A stretch of 64,000 bases of DNA from Calditrichales bacterium MX18-03 (GCA_021083345.1 JAJGRE010000002.1:62001-126000); one strand, 5' to 3'. Positions 43,212 through 52,256 are shown, counted from the stretch's first letter. Made by a program: numbers and translations. Notes: generated by a model from the sequence alone, not told the origin.

Positions 43212-43805
43212 TTAGACGCCGTTTTGCCTTGAAAGTTCCAAGCGAACCGAAAGCTTGTCCTTCAACGCATGGCGGGCTCTATTTATTCTTGATTTGACCG
43301 TTCCCAGGCTCAGATCCAGCATCGCGGCGATTTCCTCATAGCTGAAGCCCTGAATATCCCGGAGGACAATGGCGCTCCGGTGCTCTTCATTCAACTCGCT
43401 GATGGCATTCAGTATGACTTTCTTCCGCTCCTGCTTTACGTACACCTCTTCCGGTGTTTCATGCTCGACACCGACCTCCAGGTGCATTTCCCCATCCTCG
43501 GTCTCTATGGTACCGTCCACCGGCACGGTCTTGGCATTCTTCCGTTTGCGGAGCTCGTCCAGGCAGACATTGGTCACGATACGGTAGAGCCATGTGGAGA
43601 AAGACGATTGCTCCTTAAAGTCCCTGATGGACCTGTAAACCCGGATCAAAGCCTCTTGTGACATATCCTTGGCATCTTCTTCATTTCCCATGATCCTTAA
43701 GGCAATGTTGTATGCTTTTTTGTCATGCATGCCAACCAGCTTTTCAAAGGCATCGGTATCCCCGGCCTTGCTCTTGCTGATCAATAATTTTTCCAGCTCA
43801 CTCAC
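43212..43805 (-). CDS. ECF sigma factor (SigW-like)
   Basis: A 197-residue sigma-70 family member starting at GTG after GGGAGGGGGAGAAGCT. Region 2 contains YNIALRIMGNEEDAKDMSQEALIRVY and SFSTWLYRIVTNVCLDELRK (shown in pieces: NEEDAKDMSQEALIRVY, FSTWLYRIVTN). Region 4 contains LRDIQGFSYEEIAAMLDLSL and GTVKSRINRAR. The next gene encodes its likely membrane anti-sigma factor. A promoter of ECF type lies upstream, suggesting autoregulation in an envelope-stress response. Confidence 0.93.
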   Translation of the reverse strand: MSELEKLLISKSKAGDTDAFEKLVGMHDKKAYNIALRIMGNEEDAKDMSQEALIRVYRSIRDFKEQSSFSTWLYRIVTNVCLDELRKRKNAKTVPVDGTIETEDGEMHLEVGVEHETPEEVYVKQERKKVILNAISELNEEHRSAIVLRDIQGFSYEEIAAMLDLSLGTVKSRINRARHALKDKLSVRLELSRQNGV

Positions 43806-43865
43806 AGCTTCTCCCCCTCCCGCTAAAACTTGTTTTTTTATCGTCCATACCCATATCCTATATTC

Positions 43866-43892
43866 GGACGTGCATTTTTAAAAAAAGTTCCC
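43866..43892 (-). promoter_or_regulatory. ECF-type promoter of the sigma gene
   Basis: GGGAAC (complement of 43887-43892), 16 bases after GAAC, then CGTCC (complement of 43866-43870). This matches the SigW/SigX-type pattern (G)GAAC-N16-CGTC and lies about 60 bases before the sigma start. Confidence 0.65.
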
Positions 43893-43900
43893 AAAAGTTT

Positions 43901-43938
43901 AAAATCGACAGATCCGTCTTCCTGCACCTGCCGATTTT
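43901..43938 (-). terminator. Terminator of the L,D-transpeptidase gene
   Basis: Imperfect stem AAAATCGGCAG/CTGTCGATTTT on the minus strand, followed by a T-rich stretch. Confidence 0.6.
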
Positions 43939-43954
43939 CCGTTACTATTGTTAT

Positions 43955-45361
43955 TTAATTCGATGCCGCTTCGGAATCTCCTTCTTCCAATATCTCTATA
44001 ACCGTATTGTATTCGTTGGTACGGTAATGCATACCCGCCAGAAAGGTTTCCAGTGGAATGTCTCCTTCCTGGCTATTCAATGCTTCCAAGGCTGCTTCCG
44101 TATTTTCCGTCAATGCCCACTCCGGTTTTATTGCTTCGGCAGTCTGACCGCTGATAAAAACACCTTGATGGTTCTTTACCGTATCATAGTATTTTCCATC
44201 CTTCTTTAACCGGACCGGAATGACTGCATCAACGATACCCAATAAGGTATCCGTCCGTTTTTCACCGTTTAGTAAGGCCAATAGCGGATCAATTCCGATG
44301 CAGTTCTTTTTTTCCCGTTGGACCTTGACCAGTGCGCTTCCGAAAAGCATCAGATCCACTTCATCTTCCTGCATGGGATATCCAAGAGATTTCAAGCTCT
44401 TTGTGTCAATCAGGCTTTGCGTGTCGTCATTGCCAAGATTTTTTGCCAGGTATACGCCGTTTATCTTGACCGGCATCAGCTTGAGATAGGCTCCGGCACT
44501 TTTCTCATCATAGTGCATATCCCAGCCCAATACCTTGGCACTGCCGCTCAAATCGATGAAGATAATTCCATTCTTTTCCTCAGTGGCAATTTGATAGCCG
44601 GTCAAAAACTCGGGAGACAATCCCAAAAGCTCCCTGGCGGCCTGATAGCTGATAAAAACCGCGCCATTTTCATAAAATCCGCTGCCGGTAACGAACCGGT
44701 TATTGAGGAATATTCCGATATTCAGAGCAGCCGCCGCCGGTGCCTTCAGACTGGCTTTTAAAAGGTCCTGGACACGGTCAAGCTGCTCCTTGCCCAGCCC
44801 TTTGCCCGCCGGCTCCTGCAGCAGCTCCTTCCCGTATTTTCCCCCGGCTTTATAGGAATCGGGGAAAACCACCGCAGCCTTTTCTTTACCATAGGGGTCT
44901 TCAAAAACCTCGACACATTCATAAATGATACGGACCGGCGTTCCTACAGGAACCTGCGCATATAACTCCGCCACATCCTTATTATACATCCGGATGCAGC
45001 CTGCGGAGGCCAGCGTCCCTATGGACTGCGGCTGATTGTTTCCATGGATGCCGATGCCGTCGGCAATCCCTATCCACCGGATGCCCAAAGGGTTCTTCGG
45101 CCCTGGCGGAATTATTTTTCCGTCATGGAGCCAGTGGGGGTTGACTGCTTTGTATATGACTTTGAAGCTGCCCGTCGGTGTCGGTGTGGTGGGCTTCCCT
45201 ACACAGACCGGATAGCGCTTGACCAGCTCATCCCCTTTATAGAAACTCAAGGTCCGGGACGGAATATTGATTTCTATCCTGGCCTTTTTTTCTGAATTAT
45301 CAGCAAATGCCATACAAAAAAGAAGCATGACCATCAGACAGACCCACAAAAAACGTTTCAA
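43955..45361 (-). CDS. L,D-transpeptidase (YkuD) with C-terminal stalk-like domain
   Basis: A 468-residue exported protein with a signal peptide (residues 1-20). Residues 27-155 form the YkuD domain: IEINIPSRTLSFYKGDELV, then IGIHGNNQPQSIGTLASAGC with the catalytic His and Cys in HGxx...SAGCIRM. It makes 3-3 cross-links in peptidoglycan. Residues about 205-400 contain LNIGIFLNNRFVTGSGFYE and PVKINGVYLAKNLGNDDTQS, reminiscent of copper-amine-oxidase-N stalk repeats. It stands alone on this strand. Confidence 0.9.
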   Translation of the reverse strand: MKRFLWVCLMVMLLFCMAFADNSEKKARIEINIPSRTLSFYKGDELVKRYPVCVGKPTTPTPTGSFKVIYKAVNPHWLHDGKIIPPGPKNPLGIRWIGIADGIGIHGNNQPQSIGTLASAGCIRMYNKDVAELYAQVPVGTPVRIIYECVEVFEDPYGKEKAAVVFPDSYKAGGKYGKELLQEPAGKGLGKEQLDRVQDLLKASLKAPAAAALNIGIFLNNRFVTGSGFYENGAVFISYQAARELLGLSPEFLTGYQIATEEKNGIIFIDLSGSAKVLGWDMHYDEKSAGAYLKLMPVKINGVYLAKNLGNDDTQSLIDTKSLKSLGYPMQEDEVDLMLFGSALVKVQREKKNCIGIDPLLALLNGEKRTDTLLGIVDAVIPVRLKKDGKYYDTVKNHQGVFISGQTAEAIKPEWALTENTEAALEALNSQEGDIPLETFLAGMHYRTNEYNTVIEILEEGDSEAASN

Positions 45362-45483
45362 ATCCCATTCCCCCCGTTATCTTGGCGTAAGCCCGCCAAA
45401 GCGTTCCATTATTTGTATTATTGACAACGGGCAATTATTCAATCAAAAGTTGAAAACTTTTCTTTATCAATGGACAGAATAAC

Positions 45484-45511
45484 AAAGGCGGCCTTCGTGA
45501 GCCGCCTTTCT
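45484..45511 (-). terminator. Terminator of the YdjM-like gene
   Basis: Stem AAAGGCGGC/GCCGCCTTT with an 8-base loop, 17 bases past the stop on the minus strand. Confidence 0.7.
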
Positions 45512-45527
45512 TGGATTCAAAAATAAA

Positions 45528-46466
45528 CTAAATTTCGACGTTTCTTCCCTTGTGGTATGGGTGAAACAGGGAAGTGACGACCTCCAGGTCATGATTCAGG
45601 ACTGCCGTCGCATGGTGGAGGAAGTCCTTTGCAATATAATACCTCAAGTCGATAAACCGGAAAACATAGTGTCCGGCATCCTGCTCGCAGGCGATATGGT
45701 AAATGGGCGTAAATTCGCTGAAAAATTCTGCTACCGGCGTGCCGGTCACCATGTCGCGGAGCTGGCTGTCAATAGTCTTTAATACCTTGATGACGCGGAA
45801 ATACCTTGGGAAAACATTGACTTCTCCAATGATCTTTTCATGCTCATCCGCCAGGATGAAATGCCACTTGATCAGGCCGATCATGGAGGGAAGCACTCTG
45901 AGATAAGTCAGCTTGCGGCCGCTGTATTGTTCCATGATCAATGCCTTCACCATTCGTTTCATCATATAGCGGGCTGCGAGGTAAAAAGCGAAAACAGCGA
46001 TCACCACTGCGGCCGGAACAAGGTTTCTGGTCTTCGGAATGATGGTCAGCAAGGACAGGATGATGATCATCGGGTCATATATCAGAAGGAGATCCAGCGT
46101 TATCCTTTTGGGGCTGAAAGGCCATAAAACCTGTGCCCCGTACGAATTCATAATATCCAAAGCGATATGGGACAGACACCCGGCAATTGAAAACAACAGT
46201 ACTTTCCAGAAAGCGATACTGCCGAACAATAACCACAGCACACTGGTAATGGCTAAGGCATATATAGGCATTATCGGCAAAGAGTGGGACATCCCTCTAT
46301 GATTTTTCAGGTAGGCATAATCGCCTTTTATTTGCATGATGATGTCGCCATCAGGGATGACTGCGCCTGCGATACAGCCGATCAGCGCAGGATTGGACAG
46401 AGTCATGGGTTCACCGCCCAGTACGGCGATACTGAGACCCACAACCGCATGAGTTATCGGATCCAT
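45528..46466 (-). CDS. YdjM/LexA-binding-type membrane metal-dependent hydrolase
   Basis: A 312-residue integral membrane protein. MDPITHAVVGLSIAVL opens it, then GAVIPDGDIIMQI, KNHRGMSHSLPIMPIYAL and GCLSHIALDIMNSYGAQVLWPF. The paired His/Asp sites in PITH, PDGD, HRGMSHS and SHIALD are the conserved putative metal ligands of PF04307 (DUF457/YdjM). Activity is unproven in the family. The C-terminal ~130 residues form a soluble domain. Confidence 0.88.
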   Translation of the reverse strand: MDPITHAVVGLSIAVLGGEPMTLSNPALIGCIAGAVIPDGDIIMQIKGDYAYLKNHRGMSHSLPIMPIYALAITSVLWLLFGSIAFWKVLLFSIAGCLSHIALDIMNSYGAQVLWPFSPKRITLDLLLIYDPMIIILSLLTIIPKTRNLVPAAVVIAVFAFYLAARYMMKRMVKALIMEQYSGRKLTYLRVLPSMIGLIKWHFILADEHEKIIGEVNVFPRYFRVIKVLKTIDSQLRDMVTGTPVAEFFSEFTPIYHIACEQDAGHYVFRFIDLRYYIAKDFLHHATAVLNHDLEVVTSLFHPYHKGRNVEI

Positions 46467-46577
46467 TGAATTTGACCTCCTACATTGGTTTCATACAGTT
46501 CATTATACCACATTCCCATGTTTTTTTTAGATGTAATTCTTGTAACTAATTTGTTACAATTTGTCTTAAATTTGTCC

Positions 46578-46605
46578 TTACAATTTACTTCATGTTTTGT
46601 ATAAT
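46578..46605 (+). promoter_or_regulatory. Promoter of tRNA-Leu(CAA)
   Basis: TTACAA at 46578-46583, a 16-base spacer and TATAAT at 46600-46605, about 45 bases before the mature tRNA. Confidence 0.6.
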
Positions 46606-46656
46606 ATTTTTATTGATTTTTGAAATATGATGTGTTATCATAATATTCGTGGTTAT

Positions 46657-46743
46657 GCCGGAGTGGTGGAATTGGCAGACGCACTGGACTCAAAATCCAG
46701 CGGTAGCAATACCATGTCGGTTCGAGTCCGACCTCCGGCACCA
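46657..46743 (+). tRNA. tRNA-Leu(CAA)
   Basis: An 87-base class II tRNA with encoded CCA. Acceptor GCCGGAG/CTCCGGC, anticodon stem CTGGA/TCCAG with loop CTCAAAA (anticodon CAA), long variable arm, and T arm GTCGGTTCGAGTCCGAC. Confidence 0.95.
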
Positions 46744-46800
46744 TCCTTAAAACTGAATTTACCATAGGAAGGCCATGAGAATGGTCCCATATCGATAAGA

Positions 46801-46839
46801 AAAGAACTGACACTCTTAGAGCGAGGTTCTTTTTTATTT
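46801..46839 (+). terminator. Terminator after tRNA-Leu(CAA)
   Basis: Stem AAAGAAC/GTTCTTT with a long inner loop, followed by TTTTATTTT. Confidence 0.65.
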
Positions 46840-46861
46840 TATCAAAAAGAATATTTCCGAT

Positions 46862-46890
46862 AAAAAAGAAAAATGCGCCTAAGCGCATTT
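46862..46890 (-). terminator. Terminator of the CoA-disulfide-reductase-like gene
   Basis: Perfect stem AAATGCGC/GCGCATTT with a 4-base loop and TTCTTTTTT on the minus strand; it overlaps the stop codon. Confidence 0.85.
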
Positions 46891-49354
46891 AAATAAACAG
46901 ATTAACGTTGGATTCTTCCGCTTCTCCCAGATAATAGCCTACGCCGCCAATCTTGATGCCGTCGATCATCTCTTCCTTTTTCAACCCCATGACATCCAGG
47001 GACATCTGGCATGCGACAATTTCAATACCGTTATCCATAGCGGCCTGGATCAACTCTTCCAGTGATGTCACATTCTTGTTTTTCATGACCATTCTGATCA
47101 TTTTGGATCCCATTCCCATCATGTTCATTTTTGAAAGACCCAGCCGTTTGCTGCCTCTTGGCATCATCATGCCGAACATGCTGTCCATAAAGCCCTTTTT
47201 GACACTGACGCCCTCATGCTTCCTCAATATGTTGAGACCCCAGAACGTAAAGAACATGGTCACCTTTCTTCCCATTGCAGCAGCACCATTTGCAATGATA
47301 AAGGATGCAATGGCCTTATCCAGATCTCCGCTGAACACTACAATGGTTTTGTTCTCCCTGACAGCTGCCGAAGCACCAATTGCCGGAGCACCCGCTACCA
47401 TCTGGTTCTTTTCGCCCTTCTTTATATAAGCCGTAATGGTTCCGCCATCTTTGGAAAGATGAACAAGCTCATTATCCGTCCGCTTGCACCATGCCTTTAT
47501 ATCCTCGTAGAAGCCTGCATCCGATGCAGATACACGAAGCACCTGGCCTTCCTTCATGTCTTCCACGCATGCCCTGACCTGCATCAAGGGACCGGGGCAG
47601 CACAAGCCGCATGCGTCCAGATTCCTATCATAATTCAACACGTTCATTACTCCCTTCCCGTCATCAGTTGCAGCGCTGTATGTCGTACTGCCGTTTTTCC
47701 CGTTTTCAGGCGAGAATTTTTCCAAAAGATACGACTTATAGCCCCCTGCTGCGTTTTTGACCCTGAAGCCGTTCTCTTTCAGTATACGGCTTGCAATATA
47801 GCCTCGCAGACCAACCTGGCAGTATTCGATGATCTCTTTGGATTTATCCAGTTCCGCCAGCCTTTCCCTCAGACTGTCTATCGGGATATTCAGCGCACCG
47901 CTGATGTGCCCGTTGTTATACTCTTCTTCTGAACGGACATCCAACAGGATTTGTTTTTCCGAGTCTATGTGATCCAATACATCGGTATTAACTGTTTCCA
48001 TTCTTCCTTCCAGGATGTTCTGGGCAATAAAGCCCGCCATATTGACAGGATCCTTGGCGGAGGAGTAAGGCGGTGCATAGGCTAATTCCAGCTCGGTCAT
48101 GTCATAAATGGTTCCCCCAAGCCGGATGACTGTCGCCAGTACATCGATGCGCTTATCGACGCCTTCATATCCCAGAATTTGGGCGCCCAGCACCTTGCCT
48201 TCATCGTTGAATAAAACCTTGATGGAAAGCGGTGTGCTGTTGGGATAATATCCGGCATGCGCATTGGGATGAAGCTTGACAACCTTGTAAGGGATTCCCA
48301 GCCTTTGAAGTGTCCGCTCATTTGCGCCGGTGCTTGCAGCCGTCAGGCTGAATACCTTCAGGATGGAAGTGCCTTGCGTTCCTTTGAATACAGAGTTCAG
48401 GCCTGCTGCATTATCCGCAGCAATCCTTCCCTGCTTGTTGGCAGGTCCTGCCAGCGGAACTGCCGTCTTCTGGCCGGTTACGAAATCCACGACCTCAATG
48501 GCATCTCCCACTGCATAGATATCCTTGATGTTGGTTTCCAAACTCTCATTGACCACAATATGCCCCCTGGGCCCTAAAGCGATTCCTGAATCCTTGAGAA
48601 ATGCCGTATCCGGTGCAACACCGATGGCCAATATCACCAGGTCCGCCTGCAGCTTCTTATCGCTGTTCAGCGTTACCTCTACGCTGCCGTCTTTTTCTTC
48701 AAAGTTCTTGACCCCATCGCCCAGAACCAGCCTGACACCGTGCTCCTGAAGCTCCTTTTCAGCAATAACCACCATATCCGAGTCAAAAGGCGCCAGTATG
48801 TGAGGAACTGCTTCCACCAGTGTCACTTCTACCGCCCTTTCCCTCAGGTTCTCGGCCATTTCAACTCCAATAAAGCCTCCGCCTATGACAACGGCACGTT
48901 TGACATTGCCGCTGTCCACCAGGTCTTTGATCTTGTCGGTGTCCGGTATGTTCCGAAGGCTTAGTATCCGGCTGCCGGATATGCCGGGTATATTGGGCCT
49001 TACCGGCTTTGCACCGGGAGAAAGGATCAGGCAGTCAAAGCTTTCCTGGTATTCGCCCTTTTCCTTGCTTTTTACCGTTACTTTTTTGTTTGCTGCATCG
49101 ATAGCCACAACCTCGCTGTTGATCCGCACATCAATGCCGAAACGCTGGTGCATGGCTTCAGGTGTTTGCACCAGCAGTTTGCTCCGTTCCTGAATGACCT
49201 CGCCGATATGATACGGCAGCCCGCAATTTGCAAAGGAGATATACTCATCCCTTTCAAAAAGGACGATCTCCGCGCCTTCATCCAGCCGTCTCAGTCTTGC
49301 TGCTGCAGAAGCACCGCCTGCAACACCACCTACGATTAATACTTTTTTGCTCAT
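46889..49354 (-). CDS. CoA-disulfide reductase-like flavoprotein fused to rhodanese, TusA and DsrE domains
   Basis: An 821-residue cytosolic protein. Residues 1-450 form an FAD/NAD(P)H disulfide reductase with the redox cysteine in FANCGLPY (Cys44). About 455-545 is a rhodanese domain with active-site loop EYCQVGLRGY. About 585-655 is a TusA/SirA domain with LDACGLCCPGPLMQV. About 665-821 is a DsrE/DsrF/PeroxiR-like domain (IVVFSGDLDKAIASFI, MNMMGMGSKMI, VACQMSLDVMG). Each domain can carry sulfur on a cysteine, so the protein probably reduces polysulfide or CoA persulfide and relays sulfane sulfur. It is transcribed alone. Confidence 0.93.
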   Translation of the reverse strand: MSKKVLIVGGVAGGASAAARLRRLDEGAEIVLFERDEYISFANCGLPYHIGEVIQERSKLLVQTPEAMHQRFGIDVRINSEVVAIDAANKKVTVKSKEKGEYQESFDCLILSPGAKPVRPNIPGISGSRILSLRNIPDTDKIKDLVDSGNVKRAVVIGGGFIGVEMAENLRERAVEVTLVEAVPHILAPFDSDMVVIAEKELQEHGVRLVLGDGVKNFEEKDGSVEVTLNSDKKLQADLVILAIGVAPDTAFLKDSGIALGPRGHIVVNESLETNIKDIYAVGDAIEVVDFVTGQKTAVPLAGPANKQGRIAADNAAGLNSVFKGTQGTSILKVFSLTAASTGANERTLQRLGIPYKVVKLHPNAHAGYYPNSTPLSIKVLFNDEGKVLGAQILGYEGVDKRIDVLATVIRLGGTIYDMTELELAYAPPYSSAKDPVNMAGFIAQNILEGRMETVNTDVLDHIDSEKQILLDVRSEEEYNNGHISGALNIPIDSLRERLAELDKSKEIIEYCQVGLRGYIASRILKENGFRVKNAAGGYKSYLLEKFSPENGKNGSTTYSAATDDGKGVMNVLNYDRNLDACGLCCPGPLMQVRACVEDMKEGQVLRVSASDAGFYEDIKAWCKRTDNELVHLSKDGGTITAYIKKGEKNQMVAGAPAIGASAAVRENKTIVVFSGDLDKAIASFIIANGAAAMGRKVTMFFTFWGLNILRKHEGVSVKKGFMDSMFGMMMPRGSKRLGLSKMNMMGMGSKMIRMVMKNKNVTSLEELIQAAMDNGIEIVACQMSLDVMGLKKEEMIDGIKIGGVGYYLGEAEESNVNLFI

Positions 49355-49480
49355 TTTACAACCTCCGCTTTACATGTTCATATGATGGTAAATATCCTTA
49401 TATTCAAATATTACGTTTTAATAATATCATATGTGCAGAAAAATTGCCATAGGCGGCCTATATTTTTTCACAGCAGAACA

Positions 49481-49520
49481 AAGGCGGCAGGCGCCCGTTT
49501 GAACCGGGCCCCGCCGCCTT
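49481..49520 (-). terminator. Terminator of the CNNM/CBS gene
   Basis: Stem AAGGCGGC/GCCGCCTT enclosing an inner GCCCG/CGGGC stem; 17 bases past the stop. Confidence 0.65.
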
Positions 49521-49537
49521 AAATGTGAAAGACTTCC

Positions 49538-50863
49538 TTATTGCTCTTCTAGCTTGTTTCCGCTTTGCTTTATAATCTTTATTTTGGAGATCCGTTTGTC
49601 GTCTACTTCCTCGATCCGGAAATAAAGATTCTTATAAGTAACCTCATCTCCAACCGCCGGCATCTTTCCTGACTCGCTCAGAATCATGCCGCTGATGGTA
49701 TCAAATTCTTCCTCAGGGATATCTACGTCCAGGATGTCATTGATTTCTCCAACGCTGAGCATCCCGTTAACAATATATGTATTGTCGTCCAGCTTTTCAT
49801 AATCCTGGATGACATCATCATATTCATCAAAAATATTTCCTACAATTTCCTCAAGAAGATCTTCTATGGTAATCAAGCCTGCAGTACCGCCATATTCATC
49901 AATAACAATGGCTATATGGGTCTTGGACTTCTGCATTTCCTTGAACAGCTCATCGATTTTCTTGTATTCCGGTACGAAAAAAGCCGGCCGGATGATGTCC
50001 TTTAAAGAAAGTTCCCAGTCCATTTTCCGCTTGATCATGCCAAACAGGTCTTTTACATATAAAATTCCAATAATATGATCTATGGAGTCCTCGTATACAG
50101 GTATCCTGGAAAAGTTCTCCTCTACAATGATATCCAGCATTTCCTCCAGATTGGTATCCGATGCAATGGCTATGATATCCGTCCGGGGTGTCATCACTTC
50201 CTTGGAAACGGTATCATCAAACTCAAAAATACTGTTGATCATTTCTGTCTCTGTTTCCTGGAAAATGCCCTTCTCTTCTCCTACATTGATCATCAGGCGG
50301 ATCTCTTCCTCTGTGATCTGGTCTCCCGTGGTTTTGATAGAGCCTCCAAGAAGCTTGACAAACACGTTGGTTGTCAGTGTCAATAACCTGACCACCGGTG
50401 ATGTAATCCGGAAAATGAGATTAACCGTGCCTGCTACCGAAATGGCAATTTTTTCGGACTGAGACAATGCCATCCGTTTAGGTACCAACTCACCCAGAAC
50501 CAAGGTTACAAAGGCTATAAGGCTTGTGATGACGAAAGTCGATATCCATACCGCAGAGCTCGAGACTACAGGCATGTTCAGCTGCTGAAGCACACGCGCC
50601 AGGGCGGCAGACAATGTCTGGGCGCCGATAGCACTGGCCAGAAAGCCGGCGAAGGTGATCCCGATCTGAATGGTAGCCAAAAGCTTACTTGGTTCCTCTA
50701 AGAATTTTCCCACAATGACAGCCGATTTGTTGCCTTCGTCTATGAGAGGCTTTAGCCTGGATTGCCTTACAGAAACGATTGCCATTTCCGAGGCTGCAAA
50801 AAAAGCGTTGATGCCGATTAAAAGAAGAATTGCCAGCACCTGCCCCCACAAGTCTCCGTCCAT
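49538..50863 (-). CDS. CNNM/CBS-domain membrane protein ("hemolysin" family)
   Basis: A 441-residue protein behind AGGGGGAATTTTTTTA. Residues 1-195 form the DUF21/CNNM transmembrane domain (FFAASEMAIVSVRQSRL, ITSLIAFVTLVLGELVPKR in pieces). About 215-340 holds two CBS domains (VMTPRTDIIAI, EENFSRIPVYEDS, DEYGGTAGLITIEDLLEEIV). The end is a CorC/HlyC transporter-associated domain (VNGMLSVGEINDILD). Relatives export Mg2+ or Co2+; the word hemolysin is historical. It is a single-gene unit. Confidence 0.9.
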   Translation of the reverse strand: MDGDLWGQVLAILLLIGINAFFAASEMAIVSVRQSRLKPLIDEGNKSAVIVGKFLEEPSKLLATIQIGITFAGFLASAIGAQTLSAALARVLQQLNMPVVSSSAVWISTFVITSLIAFVTLVLGELVPKRMALSQSEKIAISVAGTVNLIFRITSPVVRLLTLTTNVFVKLLGGSIKTTGDQITEEEIRLMINVGEEKGIFQETETEMINSIFEFDDTVSKEVMTPRTDIIAIASDTNLEEMLDIIVEENFSRIPVYEDSIDHIIGILYVKDLFGMIKRKMDWELSLKDIIRPAFFVPEYKKIDELFKEMQKSKTHIAIVIDEYGGTAGLITIEDLLEEIVGNIFDEYDDVIQDYEKLDDNTYIVNGMLSVGEINDILDVDIPEEEFDTISGMILSESGKMPAVGDEVTYKNLYFRIEEVDDKRISKIKIIKQSGNKLEEQ

Positions 50864-51030
50864 TAAAAAAATTCCCCCTATGCGTTTTTGATTCGGTTAA
50901 CGACTTTGAATCTTTATCCGAAATATCTTAGCGTATCTTGGATATAATATTTTATTACTATTATACTATTTTTTTGTCCATCAATTCAAATCAATATTTG
51001 TGAATTTTTGCTGCTGTCCGGAATTTCACA

Positions 51031-51064
51031 AAAAAATAAAGGCTATCCATTTCCTATGAAGCCT
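51031..51064 (-). terminator. Terminator of the small-gene cluster
   Basis: Stem AGGCT/AGCCT with a long inner part followed by TTTATTTTTTTG on the minus strand, about 32 bases past the last stop. The remaining gap to 50864 shows no gene. Confidence 0.55.
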
Positions 51065-51095
51065 CTATGAAAGACCGGCAGCAAACGAAAAACCT

Positions 51096-51320
51096 TTAGA
51101 AGTGCCTGAAGGGACCACCGTTATATCCGAAGCCAGCCATGTTCAATAACGGCTGCAGCTTTACTTCCTTAAGAAAAATGAGGGCAAGCATAAGCATAAA
51201 AGTACGGTCGCATTTCCGGTCTATAACAAATATAAAAATGATAGCAAGGAGAAAAAAATCCTCTGCACTTAATTGCTTTAAAATATTCCTGGCATTAAAC
51301 AATAAGTATTCAAAGTTCAT
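51096..51320 (-). CDS. Small membrane protein, last gene of the small-gene cluster
   Basis: Seventy-four residues from MNFEYLLFNARNILKQLSAEDF; GGGAGC lies 4 bases upstream and the ATG overlaps the region of the preceding stop. A hydrophobic segment FFLLAIIFIFVID is followed by RKCDRTF, a second segment FMLMLALIFLK and a Gly/Phe/Asn tail. This two-helix layout with a charged turn is similar to small sporulation-associated proteins of clostridia, but no family is assigned. It starts 1 base from the stop of the 204-residue gene. Confidence 0.65.
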   Translation of the reverse strand: MNFEYLLFNARNILKQLSAEDFFLLAIIFIFVIDRKCDRTFMLMLALIFLKEVKLQPLLNMAGFGYNGGPFRHF

Positions 51321-51321
51321 T

Positions 51322-51936
51322 TTAGCTCCCTGCCTTGTTTCCAAAAGTCTCAAAGAAACCCATGATGCTGATGATGCGGATGCAGTCATCGATGCTTTTC
51401 TGCCTGCCGTCGGATACAAACGGTTTGATGGAGTTCAACAGAATGACGCGCTTATCGTTTTTTACAGCACTCGCCGAACTGTTGCTCAAGAGGTTGAAAA
51501 GGAAATTGTAATCAAATCCGCTTCCGGCTCCGTTGCTGCTTTTGCTTTCTCCGTTTGGATCATTATCCTGCCCTACTTCATTTTTTTTTTGAGATGTCAT
51601 GTTGGATAGCAACATGCCCATCAATTGGCTCCTCAAACCATCCATATCGTTGTTTTTCAGCATCTCCACCAGCTTGTCGCTGTTGCCGTCCCTGGACTTG
51701 TTCCTGCTCAGGTAGTTGATGATATCGTCCTTGAGTCCGTCAATGTCACCCTTGTTGATCTTTTCCTTGACAGAGTCGTCTATGTTGAGGCTTTGATTAT
51801 TGTTTATTTCATTGATGATCATATTTTTCATATCATTTGCAGACATGTTGTCAACGTTCATTCCCTTAAGCTGATCAGCCAGCTTGCTTTTCATATCGTT
51901 CATGTTGCTCCCGTCACTGCCTCTTCCAAATGACAT
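51322..51936 (-). CDS. Asn/Asp-rich protein of unknown function in the small-gene cluster
   Basis: A 204-residue soluble protein behind AGGAGGAGCGCAT. It is rich in Asn, Asp, Lys, Met and Ser: NVDNMSANDMKNMIINEINN, DSVKEKINKGDIDGLKDDI, KLVEMLKNNDMDGL. The pattern IDGLKDDI/MDGLRSQL repeats. The C-terminus (about 140-204) is more folded, with FLFNLLSNSSASAVKNDKRV and DDCIRIISIMGFF. Not recognised. The gene is immediately followed by a small membrane protein gene and preceded by Cys-rich peptide genes on the same strand. Confidence 0.7.
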   Translation of the reverse strand: MSFGRGSDGSNMNDMKSKLADQLKGMNVDNMSANDMKNMIINEINNNQSLNIDDSVKEKINKGDIDGLKDDIINYLSRNKSRDGNSDKLVEMLKNNDMDGLRSQLMGMLLSNMTSQKKNEVGQDNDPNGESKSSNGAGSGFDYNFLFNLLSNSSASAVKNDKRVILLNSIKPFVSDGRQKSIDDCIRIISIMGFFETFGNKAGS

Positions 51937-51958
51937 ATGCGCTCCTCCTACTCAATCC

Positions 51959-52168
51959 TTAATAAATGCACTTCCTGCATTCTCTTTTATTGCTCCGGTA
52001 TGAAACATAACACAGTTTCTTTTCTTCACAATCCGGCACCGGCGGTGTGCTGTCGCAGCACGGATCGCAGACAGGTGCTTTCGGCTGGCAGTTGGGCATT
52101 AACAGAAACGCCAACAGGATGATGATGACCCAACCGAAATTATCACCGAATAGATTATCCAATGCCAT
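51959..52168 (-). CDS. Small membrane protein with a Cys-rich tail
   Basis: Sixty-nine residues from ATG after AAGGGGGTT. One transmembrane helix (GWVIIILLAFLLMP, about 12-26) is followed by a Cys-rich, Pro-rich tail with CQPKAPVCDPCCDS, CEEKKLC and CRKCIY (eight cysteines). The tail probably lies outside the helix and could bind metal or form disulfide cross-links. It belongs to the same-strand cluster of small membrane genes. No family is recognised. Confidence 0.65.
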   Translation of the reverse strand: MALDNLFGDNFGWVIIILLAFLLMPNCQPKAPVCDPCCDSTPPVPDCEEKKLCYVSYRSNKRECRKCIY

Positions 52169-52256
52169 AACCCCCTTACGACTAAGAACATTTCCCTTAA
52201 TCCCATTGTATTCAGATTCCGGCTTTTGGTTACAGCATAAAAGACATAAAATTACG

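Noticed and set aside
46610-46888. Minus-strand ORF containing VPEVGLEPTWYC
   Set aside because: It is the antisense of tRNA-Leu(CAA), a common mis-annotation.
49538-50863. Annotation as hemolysin toxin
   Set aside because: DUF21 plus CBS plus CorC domains indicate an ion-transport-type membrane protein.
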